DNA of 29,456 bases from Oppiella nova (lineage: Eukaryota; Arthropoda; Arachnida; Sarcoptiformes; Oppiidae), in assembly GCA_905397405.1 (NCBI GenBank), contig CAJPVJ010000280.1, positions 1 to 29,456 of the forward strand. The letters are read 5' to 3'. This document shows positions 10,501-22,235 of the stretch, piece by piece. A program made the translations under genes and the position numbers. The stretch's first letter is position 1. Each line of letters opens with the position of its first letter. The notes beneath the pieces are model-generated. The model was not told where the DNA came from. It saw nothing but the letters and a program-made list of their open reading frames with translations, and ran no database searches.

Positions 10501-13500
10501 CGGTTCTGTGTGATCGTCGGCGTTGTCCTCCGGGTTGTCCTCGCGTTTGATTTTCGTCCGATTCACGAGTCCGGCCCTCACGTCGTGATCGCCGACAGTG
10601 GACGACACCACGTTGGAGGCCGTCTCCCGTCCCGAATGGGGCGCATCCATGTGCGACAACTTGTGCGACACCGCCGACAGTTGACTGTGAATGAGGTGCG
10701 GGTGATGTGGCGTGAACGCCGAGCCCGACAGACTGGCCGCGTTGTGGGCGGCCAGGGATGAGGGGCCCTGAGGTAGGAGTATTGGTGAGCGCATCAAGTG
10801 ATGCAAATGCGAGGGAAGGACTGCACAGCCGTTCGGTTGCATTCCTAGCGATGGACTCAGAGTACCTGCGATACAGAGTTATGGCTATTAATTACCGATC
10901 AATAAGTTTATGTGTTTTGTATTTACATAATATGTTTAGTCGTATTTAACAACTTTATACACTTTTATGGAAATCTATGTCGTAAATGTTAAATGCTTTT
11001 AAAATTGATTTTTCACTCTAAACTTCTAAAGATTATTCATTTTTGATAATATTTATGAGTATATGTTTGAAATAAAAATCCATGTGAATATACTTTTCAT
11101 TGAAGGGATACATAAATATGAAAAGTTGAAAGAAATAAGAATTTTTCAATTGGATATTGAATACAACAAAAATGAATTGCAATGAAATGCCTGTAATTTA
11201 AAGTTCATTGAATAGAAAGTGAGTGTAAAAAACGCTGTGAAAGGCAAAGTTGCGGTGAAAAAACAGGTTTCGGATTCAATCTCTTAATAAACTTATTATA
11301 TAATAAATACATATATGAGAGGCCGGAGAGAGAGAGAGAGAGAGAGAGAGACTGAAAATCAAGTTCTCGTATCAAAAATTATACACAAATGTAAGACAAG
11401 GAATGAATTTCTCAAAGCGAGTGATGAAAACGAATCACTAATTAGTTGCAAAAAACTAAATGTTTAGAAAAAATCTTATTTTTCTTTATGACTTAATTTA
11501 TTGTTTAAATCTTTTGATTATACTTGAGATCTTCAACGATCTATAGACAGCAGACAAATAATGTGAAAAATGTCTGAAAACTTAAAATAGTTTTCATGTA
11601 TAAGACGTGGAAGAATTAATACTTTCTTAAATAAATTTTGATATTTTTCAGACACAAGACATAAAATACTGTTTGTGTACTTCACTAATAGTTATCAAAG
11701 GTGTAGATAAACATGATTTCGATAAACTAACCATTAATTATATGGTATTTCATTTATTATTATAAATTTCTATACATAATATACTTCAATAGTTTACTTT
11801 TTATATTCTAAATGTGTTTTCAGTGGCAAAAAATTTAATCAAAAAATGCAAAACAAATCTCTATTAAAATGCCAACAAATCTAAACACATGAGATAAGAG
11901 ATTTTATTTCATTTTAACATTTAATTAATTCTGTTGAAAGTTTTTCTTTAATTTCAAAACTGGAAAAGTGATGATAATTTTTGTTATTTTGTGTCTAAAA
12001 AATTAATTGATTTTTTAGTTTTCAACTCTTTTTTTCACTCAAAAACTCTCGATTTGCTATTCAAATGAAAAGCAAATGAAATGAAATGAATTGATTGATC
12101 ATTAAATAAGGTGAACAAAAAGAAGTGCAGTCTTCGCTAAAATTAATTTAAATTTTTAGATAAAAACTAAATAAAAAAGGAGACGAAAAAATGCCTTTTA
12201 ATTGGAAACTGACTAATGATATGCAAAGACTTTTTTTGAGAGGAAATGTTAGCCTTTTTTATGTGTATATAATCAGCGAATAACATCTTTTCAGTAAAAA
12301 CCAGTAAAAACAGATTCAAATCATTTTTAAATGTTATTCATGTGATTAATTTGTTTGACTAATAAAATGCTTTACTACTTCTCGAAAACTATTTTCGACT
12401 ATAAATTATTTTTTTCAAATACTTTTCTAATCGGCGTTTTTGGGTTTGGATTCTTGAGATTAATCTCCGATTTCTATCAATCGGTTATATCTTTGATTAA
12501 GAGTTTTGATAATTAATTGAATTTAAAGCAATACTAAATATATAATTCATTTAACTTCTACCTAAATATGTGACAAATATATCAGAATATTTATTAATTA
12601 AATAAATAATTCAACGTAAATATAAATAATTAGTAAATGGTTAGTAGTTATCATAGAGTGGAGGCATTATATCAAAGAATTTTTCAAAAAATATTTATGA
12701 AATTGGAGTAAAATTCTTTGCATTTAATATAAAAGTTTATTTTTGTTTTAACATAACATTAGGTAATAAATAGGAAATCTCATAGAAATAACGACACATT
12801 CTTTCCGTCAAATTAATCAACGATTCACTCCATAAAAGTTCGATAATTTTTTGTCATATAATTAACTTTTTTAATTCAATTCAATTCTCGAGGCGTTTAT
12901 AAGCAAAAAAAATCTCTCACATATTACGATATAATTAGCAGTTATAGTCTCAAACATTAAACCCCTTTTCACTGCTATTTTGTATGTATGAGAAATATAC
13001 AGCTATTTCATTACGAAAAGCGTTGATTCAATTCTCATCTCAATTTTAATTCATTATTAATAACTGAATAAATATTACAGAATAACTAAGAATATAATTA
13101 ATCGGTTGTGTCTTAAAGCCATTTTAGCGCCAGATTTGCACAAAAGCAGTGTTTCATTACTGAAAAACTGGATTTTTGTTAAAATAAATCTTCAAATAAG
13201 AAAAATAATTCATTTAATTAAACGTGAATTTCTGGAAATCAATGAACTCTTTAGGCACTGAAACCAAGGTCCAAATAAATGCACATAAAATGGCATAAAA
13301 TGTAGCAATTATTTATTGAAGTAAAACTAACCGGCGCTGACGGAAAGGTGTCCATAGGAGCCACTGGCACTCGAGGAACGGGAGCCATTCATGAATGAGA
13401 CCAAAGAGTTGGGCGAAAATCGGATCATTGAGTTGATGTCGAATGAGTCGGAATAGGGAGAGGCGGAGAGGGCTCTCTTGCGGCCGGACGTCAGGGCATT

Positions 13501-16500
13501 GCTGGCAGATGTGGGCGCTCTGAAGGGCCCGTCCATGGATGAGATGGAGGCCCCATAGGCAGCCGCGGCCGCCGCCAGAGTGGCCTCATTGTGCAGGTGA
13601 TGGACATTGAGGTCCTGACTCTGACCAGAGAGGGCGGCCATCGACGCGGCCATACGTTGGTTGAGTAGACTGACCTGTTGGAGGTAGTCATTGTGCAGGG
13701 CTGTCGGCGCACCTAAATCTGTCACAAATACATATTTCCAATTAATTCAATCTCTTAATAACTATGTTTTTAAAAATTAATTTGAATAGGAATTTTAATA
13801 ATATTGTTTTGCTATTTTTTATCGATGTATAAAATAAGTTATTTGAAATTAAAAACAATAAACTAAAACTAATATAGGATTAGTATTTGAAGTTTTTGAT
13901 TTCTATATTACATTTATAAAAAAAATTACAAAAAATATGAGATTTAACTGAATACTATCCCTTAAAAATTTATAATTAATGATAGTTTTGGTTTGGGCTA
14001 AAGTTCGCACATTTCCCTCCGGATATAATTATTATTAAGACATTCACTTTCCCTTCAAAATTCTCTCTCTCTCTCTCTCGCTCTTTCTCTCTCACCTAAT
14101 AATGAGATGCTTTGGATTTAACTAAAAAGCTATTCAAACATAAGGTTAAATGTAATAAATATTATCCGCAGTTATACTGCCTTTTAATTCAGTAAAGACT
14201 AAAAAGAAATTAACTTTTCTTTCGCTCAAATTTGCCGAAAAATCTAATAATTATATGATTTTATATAAAGATTACTTAATATCGAAAATCAGAGTTAAGT
14301 ATAGAGTAGTTGAGTTAATGTTATCAGTAGATATCATAAAAATTAGACATAATTTTTAATGTTTTAATAAATTCTAAAGTCTAAATTTTACATTTAACTG
14401 AAATGCATTGCTATAAATAAACAATAATTAAATCAGTGCTGAAAACATTAGAAACATTCTTATATTTTGTATTTTTTAAAAGTTTAAAATTTATAATTAT
14501 AAAATAATTAGTCAAAAATAGATAGTCTAATAGTAAACGTCTGGTGAATACTGAAAACAGAATCAAATTTGTTATAAATGTCAACAGAATTCAGTGAGAA
14601 ATCAATCTTCTGGTGACTGAGACAACAGACAAATGTTAAGCAAAGGAAAAAACAGTCAAAATAATTAACTGCTTTTGATAAGACGTTCAATGAAAGAAAA
14701 CATTTATATTAAATAAAAGTCTTTTTGTGTAGAAAACTGCAAAAAATATTCAGTAAAGACTCGACTGAATCAATAAAATAAATGAGAAAAATAAATAAAT
14801 AAATAAAAATAAGTGAAAAACACGAGACGTGACACGAGACCATAAAAAGTTCAGTTCTTGGGATGTATTAGTGCCAAGAGTACTGATAACTGAGAGACCA
14901 TTTACAGTATGTGAATGTCTACCAAAAAAGTTATCCTTAAACTTTGAAAAACTAAAAAAACTTTTAGATTAGATAACAATATGTTTGGTTATATTCTGTA
15001 TGTTTATGGCAGGGATGGAAAGGGAGAGATAGAGAGAGGCAATAACAAAGAGTCAAATGGTAAAAATCGTGCAGAAATTTGTTATTTTCTAGTCTCTAGT
15101 CTTAACAACAATTAGTAGAGATTCTCCAAAAAAGTTTTAACAAAATATATGTAAAGAACTGTTTTTGTGTAGTAAATAGAGTTCACATCACTATATGCTA
15201 AAAGCAATTGAAGGGATGTGTTCAGCGGTTTCGGCTAAATATGGTTTAATGTCACGAATTATTAAAACACAGGCACTGATGAGAAAATTATGTGAATTAC
15301 TTTTAAACAAAAAGTTGTTGTGCAAAACTTCAAAAAACTTTTGAAAATTTATTTTTTCAAAGGTTTAAAAAGTATTGATAACTAATCACCAGAATATCGA
15401 CAATTCCTAAGATAAATAACGATTTGATTTTTCAATTAACATATTGAGTGCAAAAAACTTGAAAACTTATTCATAGCAACGAAAAAAACAACAATTTTTC
15501 TCTCACTCTGAGAGATGAATAAATAATGTTTTTATTTAGCATTAAGTTATTGCTGAAGAAGAATCTCTTTCTAATCATAAATCGTGACAACAGTTTAATT
15601 GAAATATCAAAACCAAATGCAAAGTTTGCTTTTAATTTACATTTCAATTACTCCTATGTTTTCGGACTTTTCGGATGATTTGATTCGCTTTTCTTTCTTT
15701 GAATCATATAATAGTATTTTTGTATGAATTCTAGATTTATGTGAATTTCAAAAGAAATTGAATATAAATTTTATTCAAAGGCAACGATTAGATATCTCTT
15801 ATGATTATAAGATGAGATAAAAAATTTAGTTTTTTTTATTGAAAACCAAAGTTTGAAACGAAAATTCATTTGAGAGGAGAATTGATGGTAATTATCGACA
15901 CAAATTCTAGATGAGATGGAAATGGGTTTTGGGGTATTTGTTGCGACAAAATCTGTGAAACATCTCATCACTGGTATCCTATTTTTACATTCAAAACCAT
16001 ACGCTCTATAGTGAGACTACAATACAATATTTCAACACAAAACATAAATTAATGGAAAAATAAAAAAAATAGGTTCCGCTTTGAAAGTTAGAAACTATAG
16101 AATAGTATCAAAAAAAGTATTTTTTGCAAAATTTGATTATAAGTTACACTTCATTATTGATAGTCTCTTCAAAAGCAAAGATTGTGAACACAATTGTCTG
16201 TTAGAGTACTCGTCGACAACTCCACCCAATAGAGGACTGAGTGGGAGAGAGAGAGAGAGAGAGAGAGAGAGCAAATTTAACAACTTTGTTTGTCGCACCC
16301 GAGCAACACATATGTTTGGCACAAAAAGTCAATTTCAATACCATTTTTGTGTTGCAGAGAGAGATAGAGTGCTGTGAAAGAGAAGCTCTAATAGAGAAGC
16401 CGTAAAATATACGCCAATTCTTAGGGCTTCACTCAATCTGCAGATAAATAATTACGGTTTACGAGTGAATGCCAAGAGATGAGGGACGGGGAGGCAAGAC

Positions 16501-18178
16501 ATTGCCTTTTGAAATCTTTGTTGCATTAGTATAGAGAAATGAGAATACCTTTCCTGGAAAGAGGCTATCGGTTACTGAAAATGACCGGAATTTATAAGAA
16601 AATAAATTACTAAATAAGTTATCGACTGATTATAGTCGAGTGGCTCTGAAGCCTGAAAATTGGTCGTAAATATTGACCCGAGTATTAGATGTGGTGTTTG
16701 TGAGCACCAAATGATTAGCAAAAGAGAAAAAGCAAATAAAATGAAATGCGAGACAAACCCGGACTCAGACCACGCATTGATAGGGCAGATGGACTCGTAT
16801 GAAACGGTGAGGCGTAGAGTCCATCGTAAGGGGACAACCGGTGGTATACGGAAGCGGCCGACGATAGCACTGGAGATCCATCGATGTGTCCGCTCACCAA
16901 ATGACGTGACGGCGAACTGGCCAAAGAGCCCCACACGTAACGGCCTATATATCGACATTCATTTTGATATATTAGCTCTCGATTACTATTATTATACCTT
17001 AACTTAGTTAAACAAGGCAATTACTAATAAATTGTTATTTCATACACTCAGACCTCGCTATAACAGTGCAACTATTATAAATAGGGCTACAGATGCACTA
17101 AAACTTTGTGTATTATATCGGGGTTTACCTAATATTGAGGTCAAGTTCCTATGATATTTATTTAAAAACCAATAAAAACTTTTGTTTCTAATAATACTGT
17201 ATGTAAAACATATTCTTTATTCATATAGCATAGAAAATAATTATTATATTTCATAAGAATTATCATTATACAGTATTTTGAGCTATAATCTGGATCTATG
17301 TTCAAAAAGGATGTGTTTTCTGTTTTTCTTATTTATTGTTTGGTTTATTCTGTAAAAATTGTTTATTGAAAGCAATACATGGAATTCTCGTAAATATATT
17401 TTTTCTGCAAACTTAAGGTCAAAGACAATATAAAAGGCAATTTCAGGGATGAGTATTGAAATGTGTATTCAATTGTAAATATATAGACGATAACAATAAG
17501 AATAGCTTTATATATGGCATACCTTCATGTGTTCTCTGGTCAATGGGCAGAACCAACGGCGCGCTCGCAAACGCTGGAGGAGTACTGAATTGAGATAATG
17601 GCAAACCTGGAGATAATAAAGCAATATAAACGTTAAATAATAATGAAATTAATCTCATATATAATGCAATTATAAGAATAATCTTTGTGCAGAATTATTA
17701 ATGGCTTTTCTTGACTATTATTATAGAAATATTAGTTTTTATCGAGTAATTGAATTATATTTTAATAAAAAATTCACTTTTTTGAATGAAATTCTTTGTT
17801 AATCTGTAGTTTTCACTGAATTCTTATTACTAACGTATTTGATAAGTTTATTCATTAATCTTTTTTATATGACTTTTGATTAAAAGTTATTTCAAAGTTA
17901 TTACTGAATTATATAAGTTATTATTGTCCATTGGTTAGCAAATAAATTAAAGTTAACAATGTTTTCTCAAACTTTGAAAACAAACATTTTTATGGAAATA
18001 TTTTTACATTTCAAAGAGAAAACAGAAAACATATAATGAGTCTATCAGTGGTTGAGTGCAAATACAGCTGAAGTGAAGCAGAGCTACAGTTATGTTATGA
18101 TTGCATATATGAAAAGTGAGTGGAAAAAGACAATCGCATGAGAATAATGTTTAAACATTTACCAAAATGAGGGTCCAT
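6616..18178 (-). CDS. ci: Cubitus interruptus / Gli zinc-finger transcription factor (full coding gene)
   Basis: This is the transcription factor that carries out Hedgehog signalling, a nuclear activator when full length and a repressor when processed. Ten exons, in transcript order: 18178-18163, 17606-17523, 16944-16759, 13718-13332, 10865-10269, 10171-9680, 9611-9079 (minus 128 duplicated bases), 9015-8441, 8375-7640 and 7577-6616. All introns are phase 1 except that between exons 8 and 9 (phase 0). The total is 4440 bases, about 1479 residues, in the range of Ci and GLI3. Landmarks: MDP start and [26 protein letters not shown]-binding SYGHL near 216-220, five zinc fingers about 354-504, SYDPIS with RRSSDAS near 794-811, VQYLNEK near 915, Q-rich region, and a C-terminus like GLI ([18 protein letters not shown]). 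PKA-type sites RRSS and RRTSS fit phosphorylation-dependent processing. As assembled, exon 7 is frameshifted by the 127-bp duplication. Confidence 0.95.
7640..8375 (-). CDS. ci: ci exon 9
   Basis: It starts [15 protein letters not shown], matching the GLI motif DDVVQYLNSQ, and continues as a Pro-, Ser- and Asn-rich activation-region linker. Ends are acceptor TTTTAG and donor CTCAG|GTATGA. Confidence 0.93.
8441..9015 (-). CDS. ci: ci exon 8: phosphorylation region
   Basis: It contains [19 protein letters not shown], the conserved SYDPIS motif, and PKA-type clusters RRSSDAS and RRTSSTS. These correspond to the GLI segment SYDPISTDASRRSSEAS, which controls processing to the repressor. It ends at DDM with donor ATATG|GTCAGT in phase 0. 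Confidence 0.93.
9079..9611 (-). CDS. ci: ci exon 7, frameshifted in this assembly
   Basis: The exon starts [13 protein letters not shown] and includes [16 protein letters not shown], then [14 protein letters not shown]. At 9265 the sequence re-enters a second copy of the previous 127 bases, which shifts the frame to an early stop. Dropping 9138-9265 leaves 405 bases (346 + 59), a multiple of three as the flanking phases need, and leads into NNNKLLG at the donor TTGG|GTATTA. Confidence 0.8.
9138..9392. repeat. 127-bp tandem duplication within ci exon 7
   Basis: Bases 9138-9264 equal 9266-9392 with one base, A, between them (period 128). Identity is complete by eye. The period is not a multiple of three, so it would disrupt ci. 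It resembles the duplication around the N at 412, and an assembly origin is likely. Confidence 0.93.
9680..10171 (-). CDS. ci: ci exon 6: zinc fingers 3 to 5
   Basis: It completes finger 3 ([18 protein letters not shown]), then finger 4 ([16 protein letters not shown]) and finger 5 ([22 protein letters not shown]). Fingers 4 and 5 read the GACCACCCA-type site. An Asn-rich low-complexity linker follows. Ends are acceptor GGAAAG and donor ATCAG|GTCTGC. Confidence 0.96.
10269..10865 (-). CDS. ci: ci exon 5: zinc fingers 1 and 2
   Basis: The exon starts [12 protein letters not shown]. It carries zinc finger 1 ([18 protein letters not shown]) and finger 2 ([21 protein letters not shown]), then enters finger 3 at CTFEG. 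Fingers 1 and 2 in Gli proteins mostly make protein contacts rather than base contacts. Ends are acceptor TATCGCAG and donor GAAG|GTCTAT. Confidence 0.96.
10866..13331 (-). other. ci intron 4 (2.5 kb)
   Basis: The intron is AT-rich with a (GA)13 tract at 11326-11351. No ORF or RNA gene is seen in it on either strand. Confidence 0.7.
11326..11351. repeat. (GA)13 microsatellite in ci intron
   Basis: This is a pure GA run on the + strand, read as CT in the ci transcript direction. Confidence 0.95.
13332..13718 (-). CDS. ci: ci exon 4 with SUFU-binding motif
   Basis: It encodes [29 protein letters not shown] and [14 protein letters not shown], near-identical to vertebrate GLI. SYGHL is the known Suppressor-of-fused contact. 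A poly-Ala run (AAAAAAYG) precedes it. Two acceptors 6 bases apart (CAG|ATTTAG|GTG) both keep frame, so the exon may start at 13718 or 13712. Confidence 0.93.
14062..14093. repeat. Interrupted CT microsatellite
   Basis: A pure (TC)9 run continues as an imperfect CT stretch within a ci intron. Confidence 0.9.
16245..16271. repeat. (GA)13 microsatellite
   Basis: This is a pure GA run in ci intron 3. It accounts for an RERERE stretch in a spurious reading frame. Confidence 0.95.
16759..16944 (-). CDS. ci: ci exon 3 (N-terminal repressor region)
   Basis: The acceptor TATATAG and donor CCGG|GTTTGT bound 186 bases encoding [12 protein letters not shown], then the [18 protein letters not shown] block. 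The latter corresponds to the GLI segment ending SLSMISATRGLSP. The upper strand is open here as a shadow. Confidence 0.85.
17523..17606 (-). CDS. ci: ci exon 2
   Basis: The acceptor ATCTCCAG and donor GAAG|GTATGCC bound 84 bases. It encodes [16 protein letters not shown] and then PIDQRTHEG, matching the conserved PIDARHHEG block of GLI N-termini. Confidence 0.85.
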
Positions 18179-18337
18179 TTAGGTATGAGTGATGTTTCAA
18201 TGATTTAGGGCTAGCGATGATCAGAGGCTATCATTTGTGAGGTGCCATCAAATCCTAAAATCATTCCTATGATCGATGAGAGCGGAGGCCCGAAGGAAAT
18301 GGTGTACAAAAAATGGTGTATAAAGTTATGCCAAAAC
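18163..18337 (-). CDS. ci: ci exon 1: 5' UTR and start codon
   Basis: The acceptor TTGTTTGCAG precedes 18337 and the donor TTTTG|GTAAATG follows 18163. Only 16 coding bases are present: ATG at 18178-18176 encoding MDPHF plus one base. The codon just upstream of the ATG is an in-frame TAA, so translation cannot come from further upstream. Joining to exon 2 gives MDPHFGLPLSQF, which resembles the MDP region before the HEGRYHYE block of vertebrate GLI proteins. The upstream acceptor implies at least one more noncoding exon to the right, which I could not locate. Confidence 0.6.
18211..18264 (-). promoter_or_regulatory. Upstream ORF in the ci 5' UTR
   Basis: A 17-codon ORF (ATG at 18264, TAG at 18213-18211) lies 32 bases before the main ci ATG in the proposed 5' UTR. 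It starts MILGFDGTSQ. If the exon is transcribed, ribosomes would meet it first, so it could dampen ci translation. A second, overlapping ATG (MAPHK) is also present. Confidence 0.35.
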
Positions 18338-18658
18338 CTGCAAACAATAAGATCTTGAGTAAGATTTTTGAAATTACATCAACTATAAACTTGTTTCCAG
18401 TTTCTGTGAATGCATTCACTTCTCTTTATTTAAGAGAGAAATAACTTATTTTTTTATTTATACATTAAATAAGTAGTTATAATGTATTGAATAAGTAGTT
18501 AAAACTCGATTCGAGAATAACAAAAGAAATATAATAATAATAACAAAATCTTATTAGAAATTTCTCTCAGGAATTCATGGCTTGAATTAAATGTGAAAAA
18601 TAATATGATAAACAAAGTATAAAAAGTATATAAAACTTGATTTGAATGATTGAAAAGT

Positions 18659-18678
18659 TCTCTCTCTCTCTCTCTCTC
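18659..18678. repeat. (TC)10 microsatellite
   Basis: This is a pure dinucleotide run upstream of ci exon 1. Confidence 0.9.
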
Positions 18679-19188
18679 AAAGTCCAGTGAATTCTCACTT
18701 CAATTCATAGAATATAAGAAAGTTTTTAAAACTTTATTAAAGACTATACTGTATACAGTAGTAATGATCTATATTTACATTAATATTCGCTATTAAAATG
18801 TGGGAATGATTTACAACTATATTATAGAATATTATATTATATTTTATATCTTTTTTATGATCTCTTATAAAATATCGCATTTTATTACACATTTTAAGGT
18901 ATAATTTGTAGAAACTTCTAATCCATTTGATTTACTACAATCAATAAGAATAACACAAATTCTGTATTTACGACTAAAAAATAATAATAATCGCACAGAA
19001 TATTATTAATATAACGTTTAATGAAATGAAGTTTTTATGCAATAATTTACTTAAACTTCTCTCAGAGTCTATCCTTAAAAACTTAAAATACATATTTAAC
19101 TCCTGCAGTGAAAGTTGATTCGCAGCTCCGATAGCTTTTTATATCCATCAAAAATATAAATAAGACACTAAACCATAAAATAGGTGGA

Positions 19189-19212
19189 TCTCTCTCTCTC
19201 TCTCTCTCTCTC
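19189..19212. repeat. (TC)12 microsatellite
   Basis: This run overlaps the left end of the 121-bp inverted-repeat arm at 19207-19327. Confidence 0.95.
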
Positions 19213-19325
19213 TTATGTTTCATTTCAATTCATTTCTGCATCTCTTATGAGTCTAATCTCTCTATGACTTCAAAAATACACATTTCATGTCTCGAAACCA
19301 TATTTACTTAACTTTGTATTTCTAA

Positions 19326-19366
<41 letters not shown>

Positions 19367-19979
19367 AGGGGATATTTTCTTATGGTATTTGATGTTAAGT
19401 TTGCTTTCAATGACTGGCTGTGTTTAAGGACTTAATCCAAAAGCAATTTTTAGATTCTCTCACACATTAAGTTGTTTTAGAAAAATGAAAGCAAAACATA
19501 TATTGCCTTATATTAATAAATTACACAACAAATGGGAGGCTTTAATTTAGTTTTGTATTATAAGTCCATAGTTTAAAAATAATGAAAATCACTTCATTTA
19601 ATGGGTGTGCACTCGGGCTCACAAACTATGCGTTTTGTAATGCAATCTCTTTATGAATATGGGCTCAACTTTTTTGGTTCAATTTCTAATGGACTCCTAT
19701 TCAGTAAATAAATAAATCATATTTGATATTTGAATTCCTTTCAACTAATTTTAATAATAGACTAAAATTGAAATTTTTGCATAAAATAAAATATGTTTTT
19801 CAACTTTTCAAGCTAAAAATATCGTTAAAAAATAACTCAAAACTTTGTAGATTTAAGCCATTAGAAATACAAAGTTAAGTAAATATGGTTTCGAGACATG
19901 AAATGTGTATTTTTGAAGTCATAGAGAGATTAGACTCATAAGAGATGCAGAAATGAATTGAAATGAAACATAAGAGAGA
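19207..19979. repeat. Perfect 121-bp inverted repeat with 531-bp spacer
   Basis: Arm 19207-19327 and arm 19859-19979 are exact reverse complements over all 121 bases, read by eye. The left arm lies between two CT runs (19189-19212 and 19329-19363); the right arm has none. No target-site duplication or transposase is seen. A transcript through both arms would fold into a long hairpin. Confidence 0.92.
19329..19363. repeat. (CT)17 microsatellite
   Basis: This 35-base pure run starts one base after the left arm of the 121-bp inverted repeat. Confidence 0.95.
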
Positions 19980-21564
19980 TAACAGAAATTACAATCACTT
20001 TTTTGAAGTATGAAAATACTTCTTAACATCAAAAGCAGACAAATGTTTTCTGTTAAGTGACTATCCGTTTGTGGCATACATTGAGATGAACATCACTTTG
20101 TAGGCCGTGTTTGATGTTTAATAAACTGATTATTGTATGCAAATCTCTCGCGAAACTTATTTTTTGCTCTCAATCACAATCAGTATTTAAATTTTTAAAA
20201 TGTATTTTTAGTACCAAAATAACATTCGCTTCAAGAGTGCAAAACTCAATCTCTTTTGCTGTCACTTACTATTCATAATGTTTTTCTTCTCATCACTTCA
20301 TATGAAAACTGTTTATACTATTAATGCCGTAAAAGAGTGCATAACTTCCATAAGTTTTCCACTTTGAAAACCTCCTATAGTTTGACTTTTCGGTGAATAT
20401 CTAATGAATTATTTGGTAAATAGTTGTAATAAAAGTAATTAAAAATACTTTTATTATGAAATCATTCATAAAGTAATTAGCAATTTATTGAATGCTAAGT
20501 GAATTTTCATAATGAGTTTCATTTTTGTTCAGAAGTGCAGTTTCACGAGGAATACTGTATATGATATTATGAGAAGTTTATGGGAACTGAATCTCAAGAA
20601 AGTGATATTCATATGAACTGTCATATCGTCCGACTCATGGATTCAGTAGTCAGTAGTGAACGGAAATGAAGATCTCAAGTGTGATGGGGCTGTGGACTAG
20701 GGATGGGGTCATATCCTGTTGGGTCACATCAAACACCATATATTTCAACACATTTGCACCAAAAAAAATGATAACTATTTCTCAATTAGAAAATAGTTTG
20801 CTTTCATCGATATTTTACTGATGATCGCAGTACTCATAAATATAGAAATGTAAATCCTTTATAAGCAGACATTTGTATCAAAATTATTATTTAAGTTTTG
20901 TTTGAGTAAAATATTTATTTTTACAAAAAACTTCATCACTTTAAAAATTTATGTCTCAAAACGAAATATTTGAGAAAATAGAGACAAAAACAAAACAAAT
21001 AGTATTTTGCTGACAAATAGTCAAAAGTTTTGAAGTATAAAGCTCACAATAATCACAATATCTATTCAATTAAAATATTTCATATTATTCTTCAGTAACT
21101 AATTATAAATAAATACCTGGTATATAAGCTTTTTAGATAAATCTTACAAATTAAAAGCGGATTACATATTGAGTGCAAAGAATTTTAAAGAGGATTTGTG
21201 TAAAAAATTTATTAGTTTTTATACTATTTTTTACAAGTCTTACAGACGTTTGATTTTAATGCCTTCAAAACACAAACAACAGAAATATTTGAACTTTTCT
21301 TTGTTTTTTGAGGCACTTATTAGACAACAATTTAAATATCAATACAAATCCAAACATTCTTTGCTCCACACAATCAAAGGCACAGAAAGAGCAGACTTTT
21401 GTTAGGTTTGGGTTTTGAATCCAGTTTTGAAATATGAAAAATCTCTGTTGTGTAGCATTTAAAGCAAAAAAGTTATTATAATATAATATCGTGTTGTAAA
21501 GTCTCGATTGAGTCTTAACTCTCAACACAAATTAATCAGGAATTTCGCTCAAAAGAGGTTATGC

Positions 21565-21581
21565 TGTGTGTGTGTGTGTGT
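21565..21581. repeat. (TG)8 microsatellite
   Basis: This is the only TG run of note in the window. Confidence 0.85.
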
Positions 21582-22235
21582 ATGGGCTATGTATGGGACA
21601 GAGGGGTGAATATATTTTACTTTGTTTGATATCATAATAAGTTTGAAGGTAAGAGTAGAGAAAATCATACATTAGATTTTTGTGGGCAAAACTCTCTCTC
21701 TCACTATTCAATACAATAAACTGGTATCCAATAAATACAGTGAAAAGAAATCAAACACAATATGTAAGGAATAACTGAATATTTGGTTTTTGAATAAAAG
21801 GCAAACATTATACGGAATATTGTTAAAGAATTTAATTAAATATTTGATATTTTACTCATAAAGTTATAATTTTAACAATAATCATCTTGGGAAACTTTGT
21901 GAGAAGTTTATACACAGACGAGGAATAAAAAAAGTTTTGAAAACATTATTCTCAGACTAAATAAATTTCACTAGACGATAAATTATTTATTTTCCTAAAT
22001 TTCTGTTATGAAAAGCTCTTTTGAGCCAATCCTATGTTATTAATAATATAATGCAAAACACAACATGTTTAGCCTTTTTTCACTCGAGTAATACTTTAAT
22101 TATTTGCCATGTTATCAAAGTATGTGATATAATTATTAATGTTTCCCCAAAAACAATAACAAATAATAACAAGTTTGGTTATAAAGAATTGCAAAAAAAC
22201 TACAAATTCTTGGGCAGTATATAAGTGTGAAGTGA

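Larger units (their letters stand above)
13719..16758 (-). other. ci intron 3 (3.0 kb)
   Basis: The intron is AT-rich, with a CT tract at 14062-14093 and a GA tract at 16245-16271. Open frames at 14508-14690, 15771-15971 and 16081-16377 have noncoding composition and are not called. Confidence 0.65.

Noticed and set aside
10333-10761. 142-codon + strand frame across the zinc-finger exon
   Set aside because: It is a shadow of ci exon 5, whose - strand frame encodes unmistakable zinc fingers. The same applies to + strand frames at 6919-7164, 9646-10139 and 16660-17007.
19207-19979. DNA transposon or MITE ends
   Set aside because: No target-site duplication, transposase or second copy in the window. 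It is reported only as an inverted repeat.
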